NCBI GenBank assembly: GCA_944325415.1
Contig: CALUZW010000010.1
Span: forward strand, 1-64,000
Direction of reading: 5' to 3'
Length of the DNA: 64,000 nt
From: an uncultured Bacteroidales bacterium
GTDB lineage: Bacteria > Bacteroidota > Bacteroidia > Bacteroidales > UBA11471
The position numbers were made by a program, and so were the translations under genes. Positions 1 to 9,150 of the stretch are shown in pieces. The stretch's first letter is position 1. Each line of letters begins with the position of its first letter. Under the pieces are notes generated by a model, which did no database searches, had not been told where the DNA came from, and saw only the letters and a list, made by a program, of their open reading frames with translations.

Positions 1-56
1 GGATTTATCAAGCTTTTTGCCAACAATTTATCACCTTTTTGTTCAGCATTAAACAA

Positions 57-92
57 GAAGCCCTCTATCCCCAAAAACGGGCAGAGGGCTTC
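57..92 (-). terminator. Terminator after rimO
   Basis: A 10-bp inverted repeat (GAAGCCCTCT paired with AGAGGGCTTC) lies 25 bases beyond the rimO stop codon on the minus strand. The following minus-strand sequence is only moderately T-rich (TTGTTT). It is the likely end of the PBP1A-ftsY-rimO transcript. Bases 1-56 show no gene. Confidence 0.6.
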
Positions 93-116
93 GTATCGGA
101 ATCGGGGAAACGAGAC

Positions 117-1412
117 TCAGGAAACTTCGGCAAAAAGTTCGAAAGGTTGTGCCGAGGTTATCGTCACCTCATAAAAACGGCCGATGTGCAAAGGCTTTGT
201 CTTCTCGATGAGAATTTCGGGGTCGACTTCGGGCGAATCATACTCACTGCGCCCCACATAGTAGTCGGCCTCCTCGCGGTCGACAATGACCCGCAGGCGC
301 TGCCCGACCTTGGACTGGTTCACTTCGAGGGAGATTTCTTCCTGCTCGGCCATCAGGGTGTCGAGTCGTTGCTGTTTCACGGCATCGGGCACATCGTCGG
401 TGTAATGGCCGGCCGAATAGGTTCCCTCCTCCTCGGAATAGGCAAATGCTCCCATGCGCTCGAAACGGGCTTCGCGCACGAACTGCAACAGTTCACGGAA
501 GTCGGCCTCGGTCTCGCCGGGGAATCCCACCATGAGGGTCGTGCGCAGGTGAATGCCGGGTACCTCCCTGCGGATACGGGCCAACAGCTCTTCGGTCTCG
601 CGGCGGGTCACATGCCGGTGCATGCGCGCCAGGACGCTGTCGCTGATGTGTTGCAGGGCGATGTCGAGGTACTTGCACACGTTGTCGTGACGGGCCATGA
701 CGGGGAGCAGGTCGAGCGGGAAACGGTCGGGGTAAGCATAGAGCAGCCGTATCCACTCCACACCGGGAATGGCGGCCATGCGGTCGACGAGCTCGGCGAT
801 GCGGAACTCCCCGTAGAGGTCTTTTCCGTAATAGGTCAGGTCCTGTGCGATGATTTGGAACTCTTTTACGCCCCGGGAGACGAGTATCTCCATCTCGGCC
901 ACGATGTCTTCGATGGGTCGGGAGACATACCGGCCGGTAATGATGGGTATGGCACAGTAGGCGCACATGCGGTCGCACCCCTCGGCAATCTTCACATAAG
1001 CATAGTGGGGAGGAGTGGTCAACTCGCGTTGAAGGCGCAAATCTCCGTGGTAGGCTTCGCCCAAATCGGCCAGCAGGTCGGTGTAATCAAATTTTCCATA
1101 GAACTTGTCGACCTCGGGTATCTCGCCCATCAACTCGGTCATGTAGCGCTGCGAAAGGCAACCCATGACATAGAGCTTGCGAATCTTGTGACGTGCCTTG
1201 GCCTGCACGCACGAGAGAATCATGTTGATTGACTCCTCCTTGGCGTCGCCGATGAAGCCGCAGGTGTTGACGACGACTATTTCACCTTTGACCTCGGGTG
1301 CGTCGTGATGCACGTCGTAACCGGCCTCGCGGAATTGCCGCATGAGAAACTCCGAGTCGACGAGATTCTTGGAACAACCGAGGGTAATGAAATCGATGCG
1401 ATTCTTTATCAT
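117..1412 (-). CDS. rimO: Ribosomal protein S12 methylthiotransferase RimO
   Basis: This is a radical SAM methylthiotransferase that adds a methylthio group to the conserved aspartate (Asp89 in E. coli) of ribosomal protein S12. The 431-residue protein has the usual three parts. An N-terminal MTTase domain opens with FITLGCSKNLVDSE and carries the cysteines for the second Fe-S cluster (VNTCGF and VMGCLS). The radical SAM core has the CxxxCxxC cluster motif at about residues 146-153 (CDRMCAYC), and a TRAM domain occupies the C-terminus. It starts at ATG 1412, 11 bases after the ftsY stop codon, so it is probably co-transcribed with ftsY. The 'LGCSKNLVDSE' signature favours RimO over the tRNA enzyme MiaB. 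Confidence 0.96.
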   Translation of the reverse strand: MIKNRIDFITLGCSKNLVDSEFLMRQFREAGYDVHHDAPEVKGEIVVVNTCGFIGDAKEESINMILSCVQAKARHKIRKLYVMGCLSQRYMTELMGEIPEVDKFYGKFDYTDLLADLGEAYHGDLRLQRELTTPPHYAYVKIAEGCDRMCAYCAIPIITGRYVSRPIEDIVAEMEILVSRGVKEFQIIAQDLTYYGKDLYGEFRIAELVDRMAAIPGVEWIRLLYAYPDRFPLDLLPVMARHDNVCKYLDIALQHISDSVLARMHRHVTRRETEELLARIRREVPGIHLRTTLMVGFPGETEADFRELLQFVREARFERMGAFAYSEEEGTYSAGHYTDDVPDAVKQQRLDTLMAEQEEISLEVNQSKVGQRLRVIVDREEADYYVGRSEYDSPEVDPEILIEKTKPLHIGRFYEVTITSAQPFELFAEVS

Positions 1413-1423
1413 GTCGGGGGATA

Positions 1424-2383
1424 TTAATTATCGCCGAAAAGCGAATCGACAAATTCGCGGCGACGGAACGGCTGCAAGTCGCCGATGCCTTCGCCGAGAC
1501 CGATATATTTCACCGGGGTCTTGAACTGATCGGATATGCCGATGACGACACCGCCCTTGGCCGTGCCGTCGAGCTTGGTAATGGCCAGCGCCGTAACCTC
1601 GGTTGCAGCGGTGAACTGGCGGGCCTGTTCGAATGCATTTTGGCCGGTAGAGCCGTCGAGTACGAGCAATACCTCGTGCGGCGCTCCGGGCACCACCTTG
1701 TCCATAACCTTCTTTATCTTGGTGAGCTCGTTCATGAGACCCACCTTGTTGTGCAGACGACCGGCGGTATCGATAATCACCACATCGGCGTTATTGGCCT
1801 TGGCCGAACTCAGCGTGTCGAAGGCCACCGACGCCGGGTCGGCCCCCATCTTCTGCTTCACGACAGGCACATCTACGCGCTCGCCCCAAATCGAAATCTG
1901 TTCGACGGCGGCAGCCCGGAAGGTATCGGCCGCACCGAGATAGACGTTGAGGCCGTTTTTCTTGAACTGATAGGCCAGCTTACCGATGGTAGTGGTCTTT
2001 CCCACTCCATTCACGCCCACCACCATGATGACATAGGGACGGGTAGCTCCCTCGGGCACGACGAAATCGTTTTCGTCGCCGGTATTGTTTTCGGTGAGCA
2101 GGGCAACAATCTCTTCACGCAAAATATTTTTCAACTCCGAGGTCGAGAGGTACTTGTCGCGGGCCACACGCTGCTCGATGCGCTCGATGATGCGCAGGGT
2201 GGTCTCTACTCCCACATCGGAGGTGATGAGAATCTCTTCGAGATTATCGAGTATGTCGTCGTCGACCGTAGACTTTCCGGCGACGGCACGGGCCAGCTTC
2301 GAGAACATTCCTTCCTTGGTCTTGGCCAACCCCTTGTCGAGTGTCTCTTTTTTCTCTTTCTGAAAAAAATCAAAAAATCCCAT
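1424..2383 (-). CDS. ftsY: Signal recognition particle receptor FtsY
   Basis: FtsY is the SRP receptor GTPase that docks ribosome-SRP complexes at the membrane for co-translational insertion. The 319-residue protein starts at the ATG that gives MGFFDFF. The reading frame stays open upstream, but that part overlaps the PBP1A gene in another frame and looks spurious. After a short basic lead it has the NG domain: a helical N domain, then the GTPase G domain with P-loop GVNGVGKTTT, DTAGR and TKLDGTAKGG. The long acidic A domain of E. coli FtsY is absent, which is usual in Bacteroidota. It sits 53 bases downstream of PBP1A and 11 bases upstream of rimO in one likely operon. Confidence 0.97.
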   Translation of the reverse strand: MGFFDFFQKEKKETLDKGLAKTKEGMFSKLARAVAGKSTVDDDILDNLEEILITSDVGVETTLRIIERIEQRVARDKYLSTSELKNILREEIVALLTENNTGDENDFVVPEGATRPYVIMVVGVNGVGKTTTIGKLAYQFKKNGLNVYLGAADTFRAAAVEQISIWGERVDVPVVKQKMGADPASVAFDTLSSAKANNADVVIIDTAGRLHNKVGLMNELTKIKKVMDKVVPGAPHEVLLVLDGSTGQNAFEQARQFTAATEVTALAITKLDGTAKGGVVIGISDQFKTPVKYIGLGEGIGDLQPFRRREFVDSLFGDN

Positions 2384-2436
2384 ATCTCTAAGTTTTATAT
2401 ATAGCCGGGAAAACCGGGCAAATCGTTCTTTCTGTA

Positions 2437-4863
2437 TTAATCGAATATACCTTCGATTGCCTCCTCCTCGAGATTGACATCGGGCTCGGGCAGACTCTCC
2501 TTGGGTAGATTCGGGTCGATAAGGCCCTCGCAGGGAATAAATATCGTAGAGTCGACGGCAAAGGTGTCGGCCGGGGTATACATGAGCGTAGAGTCGGCAT
2601 AGACTTTCTGTATGTAAAGGGCGTAGATGGGCAGTGCCGTATTGGCTCCTTGTCCATCGGCCATCTTGTCGAAATGGATAGAGCGCTCTTCGCCGCCCAC
2701 CCACACGCCGGTGGCCAACGAGGGGGTGAAGCCCATGAACCAACCGTCGGAATTGTTATTGGTCGTGCCGGTCTTTCCGCCCATCTGTGCCTTGATGCCG
2801 TAGCGGTAACGCAAGCGTATACCGGTACCATGGTCGATGACATCGCACATCATGGGGAGCATTTTGAGATAGGTCGACTCGCTGAACACCTCCGACACCT
2901 GAGGGGCAAAGTCGGTGATGACATTGCCGTAGTTGTCTTCGATGCGGGAGACGTAGATGGGGTCGATGCGCAATCCGTGGTTGGAGAACGCCGTGTAGGC
3001 GGTTACCATCTCCTCGACCGAGACGTCGGCCGAACCGAGGCAGAGAGCCATCACCGGATCGATATACCCCTTGATGCCGAACGAGTGCATCAACCGCACC
3101 AACGACTGGGGCGAGAGACGGCTCATGAGATAGGCCGAAATCCAGTTGACCGACTTGGAAAGACCCCAGCGCAGGGTAACATACTCACCCGAGCGCTCGT
3201 TGGTCGAGTTGCGGGGCGACCACACCTCGCCCGTGGCCCGGTCGAAGATGTTGGGCTGCACGTTGGGAGCCAGGTCGCACGGAGAGTATCCCTCCTCCAT
3301 CGCCAGCGTATAGAGGTAGGGCTTGACGGTCGACCCTACCTGACGACGGCTGTCGGATACCATGTCGAACTTGAAGTTGCGGTAATCGATGCCGCCCACA
3401 TAGGCCTTGACATGGCCGCTGCGGGTATCGACCGACATCATGCCGGTGCGCAGCAGGGTCTTGCAATAGCGTATGGAGTCCATCGGCGTCATGGTCGTGT
3501 CGAGCGGACCGTTCCACGAGAAGAGACGCATGGGTACAGGGGTCGAAAACGAAGCGTCGATTTCGGCATCGGTAGCATCGTTGGCTTTCAGCACCCGGTA
3601 GCGCTCGCTCTGCTCTTTGGCGCGGTTCATAATCGTCTCCACCTCATCGGGGGTGAGGTCTTCGGTAAAGGGGGCATAGGGTTTACCCTTCTTCTCAGCC
3701 TCGAAGCGCGGTTGCAGATAGCCGCCCAGGTGTTCGGCGACGGCCTCCTCGGCATAGGCCTGCATGCGGGTGTCGATGGTGGTGTATATCTTCAACCCGT
3801 CGGTATAGATGTTATAGGGGGTACCGTCGGGCTTGCGGTTCTTGCGACACCAGCCGTAGAGCGGATTTGTAGCCCAAGCGATGGAATCGTCGACAAACTG
3901 CTGCCGCTGCCAGCCGCGGTAGTTGCGGCGATCGGGCTCACGCGCCGTCATCATCTGACGGATATGTTCGCGGAAGTAAGGGGCGATGCCGGCCTCGTGG
4001 CTGATGCGGGTAAAATGGGTGGTTATGGGGAGTGCCTGCAACGAGTCGCGCTCGGAGAGGGTGAGATAACCGGCCTTGTACATCTGGTCGAGCACGACAT
4101 TCCGGCGTTCGAGCGAGCGGTCGGGATAGAGTATCGGGTTGTACAACCGAGGATTCTTACACATACCTACCAGCACGGCAGCCTCTTCAACGGTAAGCTC
4201 CTTGGGGCTTTTACCGAAATAAATCGTCGCGGCCGACTGCAACCCCACAGCCTCGAAAAGGAAATCGAACTTGTTGAGATACATGTTCACAATCTCTTCC
4301 TTGGTGTAGAAATGCTCCAACTGCACGGCAATGACCCACTCGATGGGTTTCTGGAACAGACGTTCCTTCACGTTTCCGGCCGTGGGCGAATAGAGCAACT
4401 TGGCCAACTGCTGGGTGATGGTACTACCTCCACCCGCACTCTTCTGACGCAGGATACCGCGCTTGACGACAGCCCGCAACAGGGCTTTGAAGTCGACCCC
4501 CGAATGCTCGTAGAAGCGCACGTCTTCGGTAGCCAGCAGGGCATCGATCATGGGTTGGGATATCTGGTCGTAATCGATGGAGATGCGGTTTCCCTGTTCA
4601 AGGTAGAAACGGCCTATGGGGACCATATCGGCCGAATAGATTTCGGAGGCCAGCTTGTCTTTGGGGTTCTGCAACTCCTCGATGGGCGGCATATAGCCGA
4701 TACGCCCCTTGGAAATGGCATTGAACAGGAGACCTACGCCTACCAATACGGCAACAAACAGCACCCACAATACGATGACGATAATACGGGTTATATCTTT
4801 CTTCCCGGCTTTTTTGTCGGGCGAAGAGGTGTTTTTTTCTTTCTGATGAGACAGTGTTGACAT
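2437..4863 (-). CDS. Class A penicillin-binding protein 1A
   Basis: This is a bifunctional peptidoglycan synthase, with glycosyltransferase and DD-transpeptidase activities, anchored in the inner membrane. The 808-residue protein has a basic cytoplasmic tail, one membrane segment at about residues 26-48, and a GT51 domain with EDVRFYEHSG and GGSTITQQLAK. The transpeptidase domain has the catalytic serine in GSTVK, the SVN triad and KTGTT. The tail is acidic, with many Glu and Asp residues. I chose ATG 4863 because the next in-frame candidate, two codons upstream, is TTG. A TAnnTTTG promoter element lies about 65 bases upstream. It probably leads the PBP1A-ftsY-rimO operon. Confidence 0.95.
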   Translation of the reverse strand: MSTLSHQKEKNTSSPDKKAGKKDITRIIVIVLWVLFVAVLVGVGLLFNAISKGRIGYMPPIEELQNPKDKLASEIYSADMVPIGRFYLEQGNRISIDYDQISQPMIDALLATEDVRFYEHSGVDFKALLRAVVKRGILRQKSAGGGSTITQQLAKLLYSPTAGNVKERLFQKPIEWVIAVQLEHFYTKEEIVNMYLNKFDFLFEAVGLQSAATIYFGKSPKELTVEEAAVLVGMCKNPRLYNPILYPDRSLERRNVVLDQMYKAGYLTLSERDSLQALPITTHFTRISHEAGIAPYFREHIRQMMTAREPDRRNYRGWQRQQFVDDSIAWATNPLYGWCRKNRKPDGTPYNIYTDGLKIYTTIDTRMQAYAEEAVAEHLGGYLQPRFEAEKKGKPYAPFTEDLTPDEVETIMNRAKEQSERYRVLKANDATDAEIDASFSTPVPMRLFSWNGPLDTTMTPMDSIRYCKTLLRTGMMSVDTRSGHVKAYVGGIDYRNFKFDMVSDSRRQVGSTVKPYLYTLAMEEGYSPCDLAPNVQPNIFDRATGEVWSPRNSTNERSGEYVTLRWGLSKSVNWISAYLMSRLSPQSLVRLMHSFGIKGYIDPVMALCLGSADVSVEEMVTAYTAFSNHGLRIDPIYVSRIEDNYGNVITDFAPQVSEVFSESTYLKMLPMMCDVIDHGTGIRLRYRYGIKAQMGGKTGTTNNNSDGWFMGFTPSLATGVWVGGEERSIHFDKMADGQGANTALPIYALYIQKVYADSTLMYTPADTFAVDSTIFIPCEGLIDPNLPKESLPEPDVNLEEEAIEGIFD

Positions 4864-4928
4864 CTGCAATTACTTTATTCGGCGGACGGACAGGCTTACG
4901 CATCTGTCGCGACAGCACATATCCGTGT

Positions 4929-4936
4929 CAAAGATA
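4929..4936 (-). promoter_or_regulatory. Promoter -7 element for PBP1A operon
   Basis: Minus-strand TATCTTTG matches the Bacteroidota TAnnTTTG element and would start transcription about 60 bases before the PBP1A ATG. I see no clear TTTG at the -33 position, because the neighbouring terminator hairpin occupies that space. Confidence 0.5.
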
Positions 4937-4939
4937 ATA

Positions 4940-4979
4940 CAAAAAATCTTTCCCCTCTATTTTTGAGAGGGGAAAGATT
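4940..4979 (-). terminator. Intrinsic terminator after GT39-like gene
   Basis: The minus strand carries a 13-14 bp stem (ATCTTTCCCCTCT and its complement) closed by an A-rich loop and followed by TTTTTTG. This is a strong intrinsic terminator about 35 bases after the stop codon of the glycosyltransferase at 5014-6591. Confidence 0.85.
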
Positions 4980-5013
4980 ATACTTTCAAGCTACCGACAA
5001 CCGTGGGTCAGAG

Positions 5014-6591
5014 CTATTCGGCGAGGCCAAATTTGGCAGCAGCGGCCCGACGGTCAAATTTCAACAGATAGGTGTCGGGGGCGGGCAGACGCGAAACAAC
5101 GGGGAATAGCTCGGGATTCTTCTGTATGGCGGGATAGAGATAGAGAGGCGTAGAGCTGAACCCGAGCTGTTCGAGTATGACATAATCGACCTTCTTCTTA
5201 CACAGGTCTTTCACCACATCGTCGGGATTCTGCGAGAAGAGATACCGCTCGGGAAAATGCGACGGGGCAAAGTAGGAATAGAGTTCGGGCTTGCGGCAAG
5301 CCACCACGGTACCGGCGGGAAGCTGGCGCTCCATAGCCTTGGCCAACTCGAAATAGTTGCGATAGGCCGGCGGGAAGGGGCGACGGGCCACCTCGGACTG
5401 CACCGAGAGGGGTTTCATCATGGGGATAGCCAACAGGAGCAACACATAGACCCAACGTCCCGAAAAGAGGGTGTTGAGCGACTTCTGGAAGATGCGCCGG
5501 CCGGCCCACACCACAAGATGGTAGACCCCATAATAGAAGAAGAGGTAAAGGAATGGAGCCACTGGCACTACATAACGGCTGCCGTTACCTCCGTGCCAAA
5601 GGGCGAAAAGGCCGATATTGGCCAGCAGGAATCCGAGGAACGGGAAACGGAGATTTTTACCCCCCAGCATCCAGGCTCCGTAAACAATCACTGCCAGGAC
5701 AAGAAGGCCGGCCACCCAGCCGCCAAAGTCCGACGGTTGGGCATAGTCAATGGAGAGGAAGGGGAAGAGTATCTCGCGGAAGCCTTTGAGCACCGTCTCG
5801 TCGAAATTGGTTACCATCTTTGACCACATCTCACCGACACTCGAAACCGTACCCATCTCGGGTCGCCACGGATTGACAGTCATAATCGTACCGAAATAAC
5901 GCGACTCGATGCCATATGCCGCATTGCGCAACGACCAGGGCAAGAGCAGCAGCACAATGCCGCCCACAGCAGCGGCCGAGGCTTTCCACTCTTTGCGGAA
6001 GAGGAAAAACAGTACGACGGCAAAGAGTATCGAGGCTCCCACCGTGCGCACATAATAGGCGGCGACGGCCGCAACGATAGCCACATAGAACCACGGCGAA
6101 CGGTAAAATACCGTCGGCTTAGCGGCCGTATAGAGATACAACGCCACAAAGGCCGCCACGGTGCAGGCAAGATAGAGCATCTCCGACATGGCCATCGAGG
6201 CAAAATGCAGCAGATGCGGCGACAGGCAGGTCAGCAACATGGCGGTGAGAGCCACGGCCGGCTGTCCCGACAAGCGACGCGAAAGGACGAAAAGCATCAG
6301 CAACGAAAGGCACAGCAAGATACCGTTGAGTATCTTGAAAAACAACAGATTGTCAATACCCAGCATCACGAAGAATGAGAGAAAGGCGGGATAACCGGGC
6401 GGGAAATGGCTGGCCGGAGTAAAGCCCGAAGGCGAGGCATTGGAATAGCCGTGCCCGTCGGAGAGCGTGCGCGCCAACTGGATATAGGAGGCGTTGTCGC
6501 CGTTCAAGTCGAGTTTTGAGTCGAAGCAATACTGATAGGCACACACAAAGACTACGGCCAGAACCAGAAATGGCAGATACTTTTTTATCAT
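5014..6591 (-). CDS. GT39/ArnT-like membrane glycosyltransferase
   Basis: This is a 525-residue polytopic membrane protein with about ten hydrophobic segments. It resembles the GT-C family (PMT/ArnT-like), which transfers a sugar from a polyprenyl-phosphate donor on the outer face of the inner membrane. An early luminal loop near residue 33 contains LNGDNASYIQLA, which fits the acidic catalytic loop of GT-C enzymes. The C-terminal 120 residues are a soluble-looking periplasmic part. It starts 6 bases after the GT2 gene stop codon, so the two are one operon. The GT2 may make the polyprenyl-phosphate sugar that this protein uses, by analogy with ArnC/ArnT. The acceptor cannot be read from sequence. 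Confidence 0.75.
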   Translation of the reverse strand: MIKKYLPFLVLAVVFVCAYQYCFDSKLDLNGDNASYIQLARTLSDGHGYSNASPSGFTPASHFPPGYPAFLSFFVMLGIDNLLFFKILNGILLCLSLLMLFVLSRRLSGQPAVALTAMLLTCLSPHLLHFASMAMSEMLYLACTVAAFVALYLYTAAKPTVFYRSPWFYVAIVAAVAAYYVRTVGASILFAVVLFFLFRKEWKASAAAVGGIVLLLLPWSLRNAAYGIESRYFGTIMTVNPWRPEMGTVSSVGEMWSKMVTNFDETVLKGFREILFPFLSIDYAQPSDFGGWVAGLLVLAVIVYGAWMLGGKNLRFPFLGFLLANIGLFALWHGGNGSRYVVPVAPFLYLFFYYGVYHLVVWAGRRIFQKSLNTLFSGRWVYVLLLLAIPMMKPLSVQSEVARRPFPPAYRNYFELAKAMERQLPAGTVVACRKPELYSYFAPSHFPERYLFSQNPDDVVKDLCKKKVDYVILEQLGFSSTPLYLYPAIQKNPELFPVVSRLPAPDTYLLKFDRRAAAAKFGLAE

Positions 6592-6597
6592 GGCTTG

Positions 6598-7350
6598 TTA
6601 TTTTTTCTTTCGGGGGAAAAGTTTTGACTTACACAGGTGCCACTTGCACAGGCGGTAAACCACCGACACCCGCAGCACACCCAGTCCGTAGATACTGCTG
6701 CGAATCATGTTTATCGACGAAGCCTCGTCGAAATATTTGGTGGGACAGGTTACCTCGCCTATCTCGTAGCCGGCCCAGAAGATTTGCGCCAGCATCTCGT
6801 TATCGAAGACAAAATCGTCGGAGTCGACATTGTAATTGATGGCCCGCAGCACCTCGGCCGAGAAGGCCCGATAGCCGGTATGGTATTCCGAGAGTTTCTG
6901 GTTGAGCAGGATATTCTGCGTGAGGGTCAAGATGCGGTTGGCCACATATTTCACCCAGGGCATACCGCCCTTACGGGCCCCTTTGCCCAGTATGCGCGAG
7001 GCCAGCACGACGGGATAGACGCCATTGGCTATGACATACGCCATCGAAGCGATGAGCTTGGGCGTATACTGATAATCGGGGTGCAGCATGATGACGATGT
7101 CGGCCCCCAGTTCCAGAGCGCGGTTGTAGCAGGTCTTCTGATTGCCTCCATACCCCTTGTTGCGCTCATGCACGAGAATCTCCTTTATACCGAGGCGGGC
7201 GGCTTCGTCCACCGTATTGTCTTTGCTGCAATCGTCGGTGAGAATCACCTCATCGACAATGTCAAAAGGAATTTCGTCGTAGGTCTGCTTCAAGGTCTTC
7301 TCGGCATTATAGGCCGGCATCACCACGACAACTTTCTTGTTTCCTATCAT
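6598..7350 (-). CDS. Family 2 glycosyltransferase, polyprenyl-phosphate type
   Basis: This 250-residue GT-A fold enzyme resembles dolichol/polyprenyl-phosphate sugar synthases (DPM1-like). Visible features are the N-terminal VVVMPAYNAEKTL nucleotide-binding strand, the VILTDDCSKDNT segment, and an acidic metal-site motif in MLHPDYQY. A C-terminal amphipathic or basic tail follows, with no large membrane domain. I chose ATG 7350 (MIGNKKVVVVMP) because the upstream extension of the frame runs through AT-rich promoter-like sequence. It is the first gene of a two-gene operon with the GT39-like protein, which suggests donor synthesis plus transfer. The sugar is unknown. Confidence 0.85.
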   Translation of the reverse strand: MIGNKKVVVVMPAYNAEKTLKQTYDEIPFDIVDEVILTDDCSKDNTVDEAARLGIKEILVHERNKGYGGNQKTCYNRALELGADIVIMLHPDYQYTPKLIASMAYVIANGVYPVVLASRILGKGARKGGMPWVKYVANRILTLTQNILLNQKLSEYHTGYRAFSAEVLRAINYNVDSDDFVFDNEMLAQIFWAGYEIGEVTCPTKYFDEASSINMIRSSIYGLGVLRVSVVYRLCKWHLCKSKLFPRKKK

Positions 7351-7535
7351 AAAAATTAATACATGGTTTACGAAGCAAAGGTATATAAACATATTTTTAC
7401 TGCCAACACAATATAAAAGAAAAGGCACTGCCTGCCTCAAATAATAGCGGCCGGCCGGGAAATACCACCGACAGAAACAATAAGCCACCTCAACAGGTCT
7501 CCGAAAAAGATGTATAATTTTTTCGGAACGAAACG
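7351..7535. other. Divergent intergenic region, no gene seen
   Basis: This spacer lies between the divergent GT2 gene and the pyrB leader. It is AT-rich near both ends and contains no convincing gene or strong hairpin. The in-frame upstream extension of GT2 through this region lacks protein-like composition. Confidence 0.5.
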
Positions 7536-7564
7536 TTGGACGATATATTTTTTTTGTACTTTTG
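7536..7564 (+). promoter_or_regulatory. Bacteroidota promoter of pyrBI operon
   Basis: TTG at 7536-7538 and TACTTTTG at 7557-7564 are separated by 18 bases and match the Bacteroidota -33/-7 consensus. Transcription would start near 7570, leaving a leader of about 160 bases before pyrB. Confidence 0.7.
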
Positions 7565-7572
7565 TGTGATAT

Positions 7573-7728
7573 ATGAAACGGGTGATGAAACATAGGGTCG
7601 TAACAAGGCATAAGGAGCGACAGCTCGTTATGGAAAGCGCTGTTTCTCATCTGTTAAGCCATCGACCGACCGGAACGCCACGAGCGACCGCATCGGTCTT
7701 TTTTGTGTCTTATCCTTTCAAACAATAA
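7573..7728 (+). CDS. Candidate pyrB leader peptide (51 codons)
   Basis: A 51-codon open frame begins at ATG 7573, a few bases after the predicted transcription start, and stops at TAA 7726-7728, five bases before the pyrB ATG. Its product would be basic (five of the first 15 residues are Lys or Arg) and matches no protein I recognise. The terminator hairpin at 7686-7704 lies inside its last 15 codons. That is the arrangement of the E. coli pyrBI leader peptide and attenuator. A chance open frame of this length is quite possible, and the start would be nearly leaderless. The internal ATGs at 7585 and 7630 are alternatives. Confidence 0.35.
   Translation: MKRVMKHRVVTRHKERQLVMESAVSHLLSHRPTGTPRATASVFFVSYPFKQ
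7686..7704 (+). terminator. Candidate attenuator in pyrB leader
   Basis: GACCG, a CAT loop and CGGTC are followed immediately by six T residues, which makes a short intrinsic terminator 30 bases upstream of pyrB on the same strand. A competing upstream copy GACCGA (7664-7669) could instead pair with TCGGTC (7693-7698) over 6 bp. This suggests alternative structures, hence possible attenuation. The stem is only 5 bp, so efficiency is uncertain. Confidence 0.5.
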
Positions 7729-7733
7729 ACACT

Positions 7734-8657
7734 ATGAGAAGAAACGAGAGTTTAGTATCTATTACCGATTATTCCAAAGAAGAAATCTTGGAAGTGCTGG
7801 AAACAGCCAAACTCTTTGAGAAAAATCCCAATCGCCGTGTTCTCGACGGCAAGGTTATCGCCACCCTGTTTTTTGAGCCCTCGACCCGCACCCGACTGAG
7901 TTTCGAAACGGCCGTAAACCGGCTGGGCGGCCGCATCATCGGCTTCTCCGACGCCTCGACCACCAGTTCGACCAAGGGTGAGACACTGAAAGACACCATC
8001 ATCATGGTGAGCAACTATGTCGACCTCATCATCATGCGCCACTACCTCGACGGCGCCGCCCGCTACGCCTCGGAGGTGTCGCCCAAGCCCATCATCAACG
8101 CCGGCGACGGATCGAACCAGCACCCTTCGCAGACGATGCTCGACCTCTACTCCATCTACAAGACACAAGGCACTCTCGAAAATCTCAACATCACCATGGT
8201 AGGCGACCTCAAATACGGCCGCACGGTACACTCGCTGCTCATGGCCATGTCGCACTTCCACCCTACGTTCCACTTTGTGGCTCCCGACGAGTTGAAGATG
8301 CCCGAAGAATACAAAATCTACTGCGACAAGCTGGGTATCGCCTACACCGAGCATCACGACTTCACCGAAGAGATTATCAACCAAGCCGACATTCTCTACA
8401 TGACCCGCGTGCAACGCGAGCGGTTTACCGACCTGATGGAATATGAAAAGGTGAAAAACATCTACACCCTGCGCAACGCCATGCTCGAAAACAGCAAACC
8501 CAACCTGCGTATTCTGCACCCCCTACCCCGGGTCAATGAGATTGCCTACGATGTCGACAACAACCCCAAGGCATACTACTTCGAGCAGGCCAAGAACGGC
8601 CTCTATGCCCGCCAAGCCATCATCTGCAAAGTACTGGGCATCAAAATCAACGACTAA
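7734..8657 (+). CDS. pyrB: Aspartate carbamoyltransferase, catalytic subunit
   Basis: PyrB condenses carbamoyl phosphate with aspartate in the committed step of pyrimidine synthesis. The 307-residue length is standard. The carbamoyl-phosphate loop STRTRLSFE is at about residues 51-59. The mobile loop residues SSTKGET are near 80, HPSQTMLD near 129, the MTRVQRERF region near 223, and HPLPRVNEI near 262. It is followed 24 bases later by pyrI, so the enzyme is the E. coli-type dodecamer with allosteric subunits. It is preceded by a leader with a possible attenuator. Confidence 0.98.
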   Translation: MRRNESLVSITDYSKEEILEVLETAKLFEKNPNRRVLDGKVIATLFFEPSTRTRLSFETAVNRLGGRIIGFSDASTTSSTKGETLKDTIIMVSNYVDLIIMRHYLDGAARYASEVSPKPIINAGDGSNQHPSQTMLDLYSIYKTQGTLENLNITMVGDLKYGRTVHSLLMAMSHFHPTFHFVAPDELKMPEEYKIYCDKLGIAYTEHHDFTEEIINQADILYMTRVQRERFTDLMEYEKVKNIYTLRNAMLENSKPNLRILHPLPRVNEIAYDVDNNPKAYYFEQAKNGLYARQAIICKVLGIKIND

Positions 8658-8681
8658 TCTCACCTCAAAAAGATTTTCACC

Positions 8682-9143
8682 ATGGAACTATCCGATAAAG
8701 AACTGAAAGTCGCCGCCCTCGAAAACGGCACCGTCATCGACCACATACCCTCGGAACAACTGTTCAAAGTCGTTTCGCTGCTCCATCTCGACCGCATCGA
8801 CAAAAACATTACCATCGGCAATAACCTGTGCAGCAAAAAAATAGGCAAAAAGGGCATCATAAAAATTGCCGATACCTATTTCAAGGAAGACGAGCTGAAC
8901 AAAATCGCCATACTTGCCCCCAACGCCAAAATCAACATCATCAAGAACTACGCCGTCATCAGCAAACAGACGGTCAGTCTGCCCGATGAACTGCGCGACA
9001 TCATACGTTGTGCCAACCCCAAGTGCATCACCAACAACGAGCCGATGCCCACGGTCTTCGATGTCATCGACAAAGAGCACATCGTCGTGAAATGCCGTTA
9101 TTGCGAGCAAGCCATTGCCAAAGAAGAAATCAAACTCAAATAA
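8682..9143 (+). CDS. pyrI: Aspartate carbamoyltransferase, regulatory subunit
   Basis: PyrI binds nucleotide effectors and holds the PyrB trimers together in the ATCase dodecamer. The 153-residue protein has the N-terminal allosteric domain, with a [13 protein letters not shown] segment. The C-terminal zinc domain has its four cysteines as C-x4-C (CANPKC) and C-x2-C (CRYC) near residues 107-112 and 136-139. The usual first spacing is CxxxxC, so the site is intact. It lies directly after pyrB and seven bases before the flavin reductase gene. Confidence 0.97.
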   Translation: MELSDKELKVAALENGTVIDHIPSEQLFKVVSLLHLDRIDKNITIGNNLCSKKIGKKGIIKIADTYFKEDELNKIAILAPNAKINIIKNYAVISKQTVSLPDELRDIIRCANPKCITNNEPMPTVFDVIDKEHIVVKCRYCEQAIAKEEIKLK

Positions 9144-9150
9144 TCCCGCC

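Noticed and set aside
2650..4860. A 736-codon open frame on the plus strand opposite PBP1A
   Set aside because: It is the antisense shadow of a well-supported PBP1A gene with all catalytic motifs. The translation is low in hydrophobic order and shows no family.
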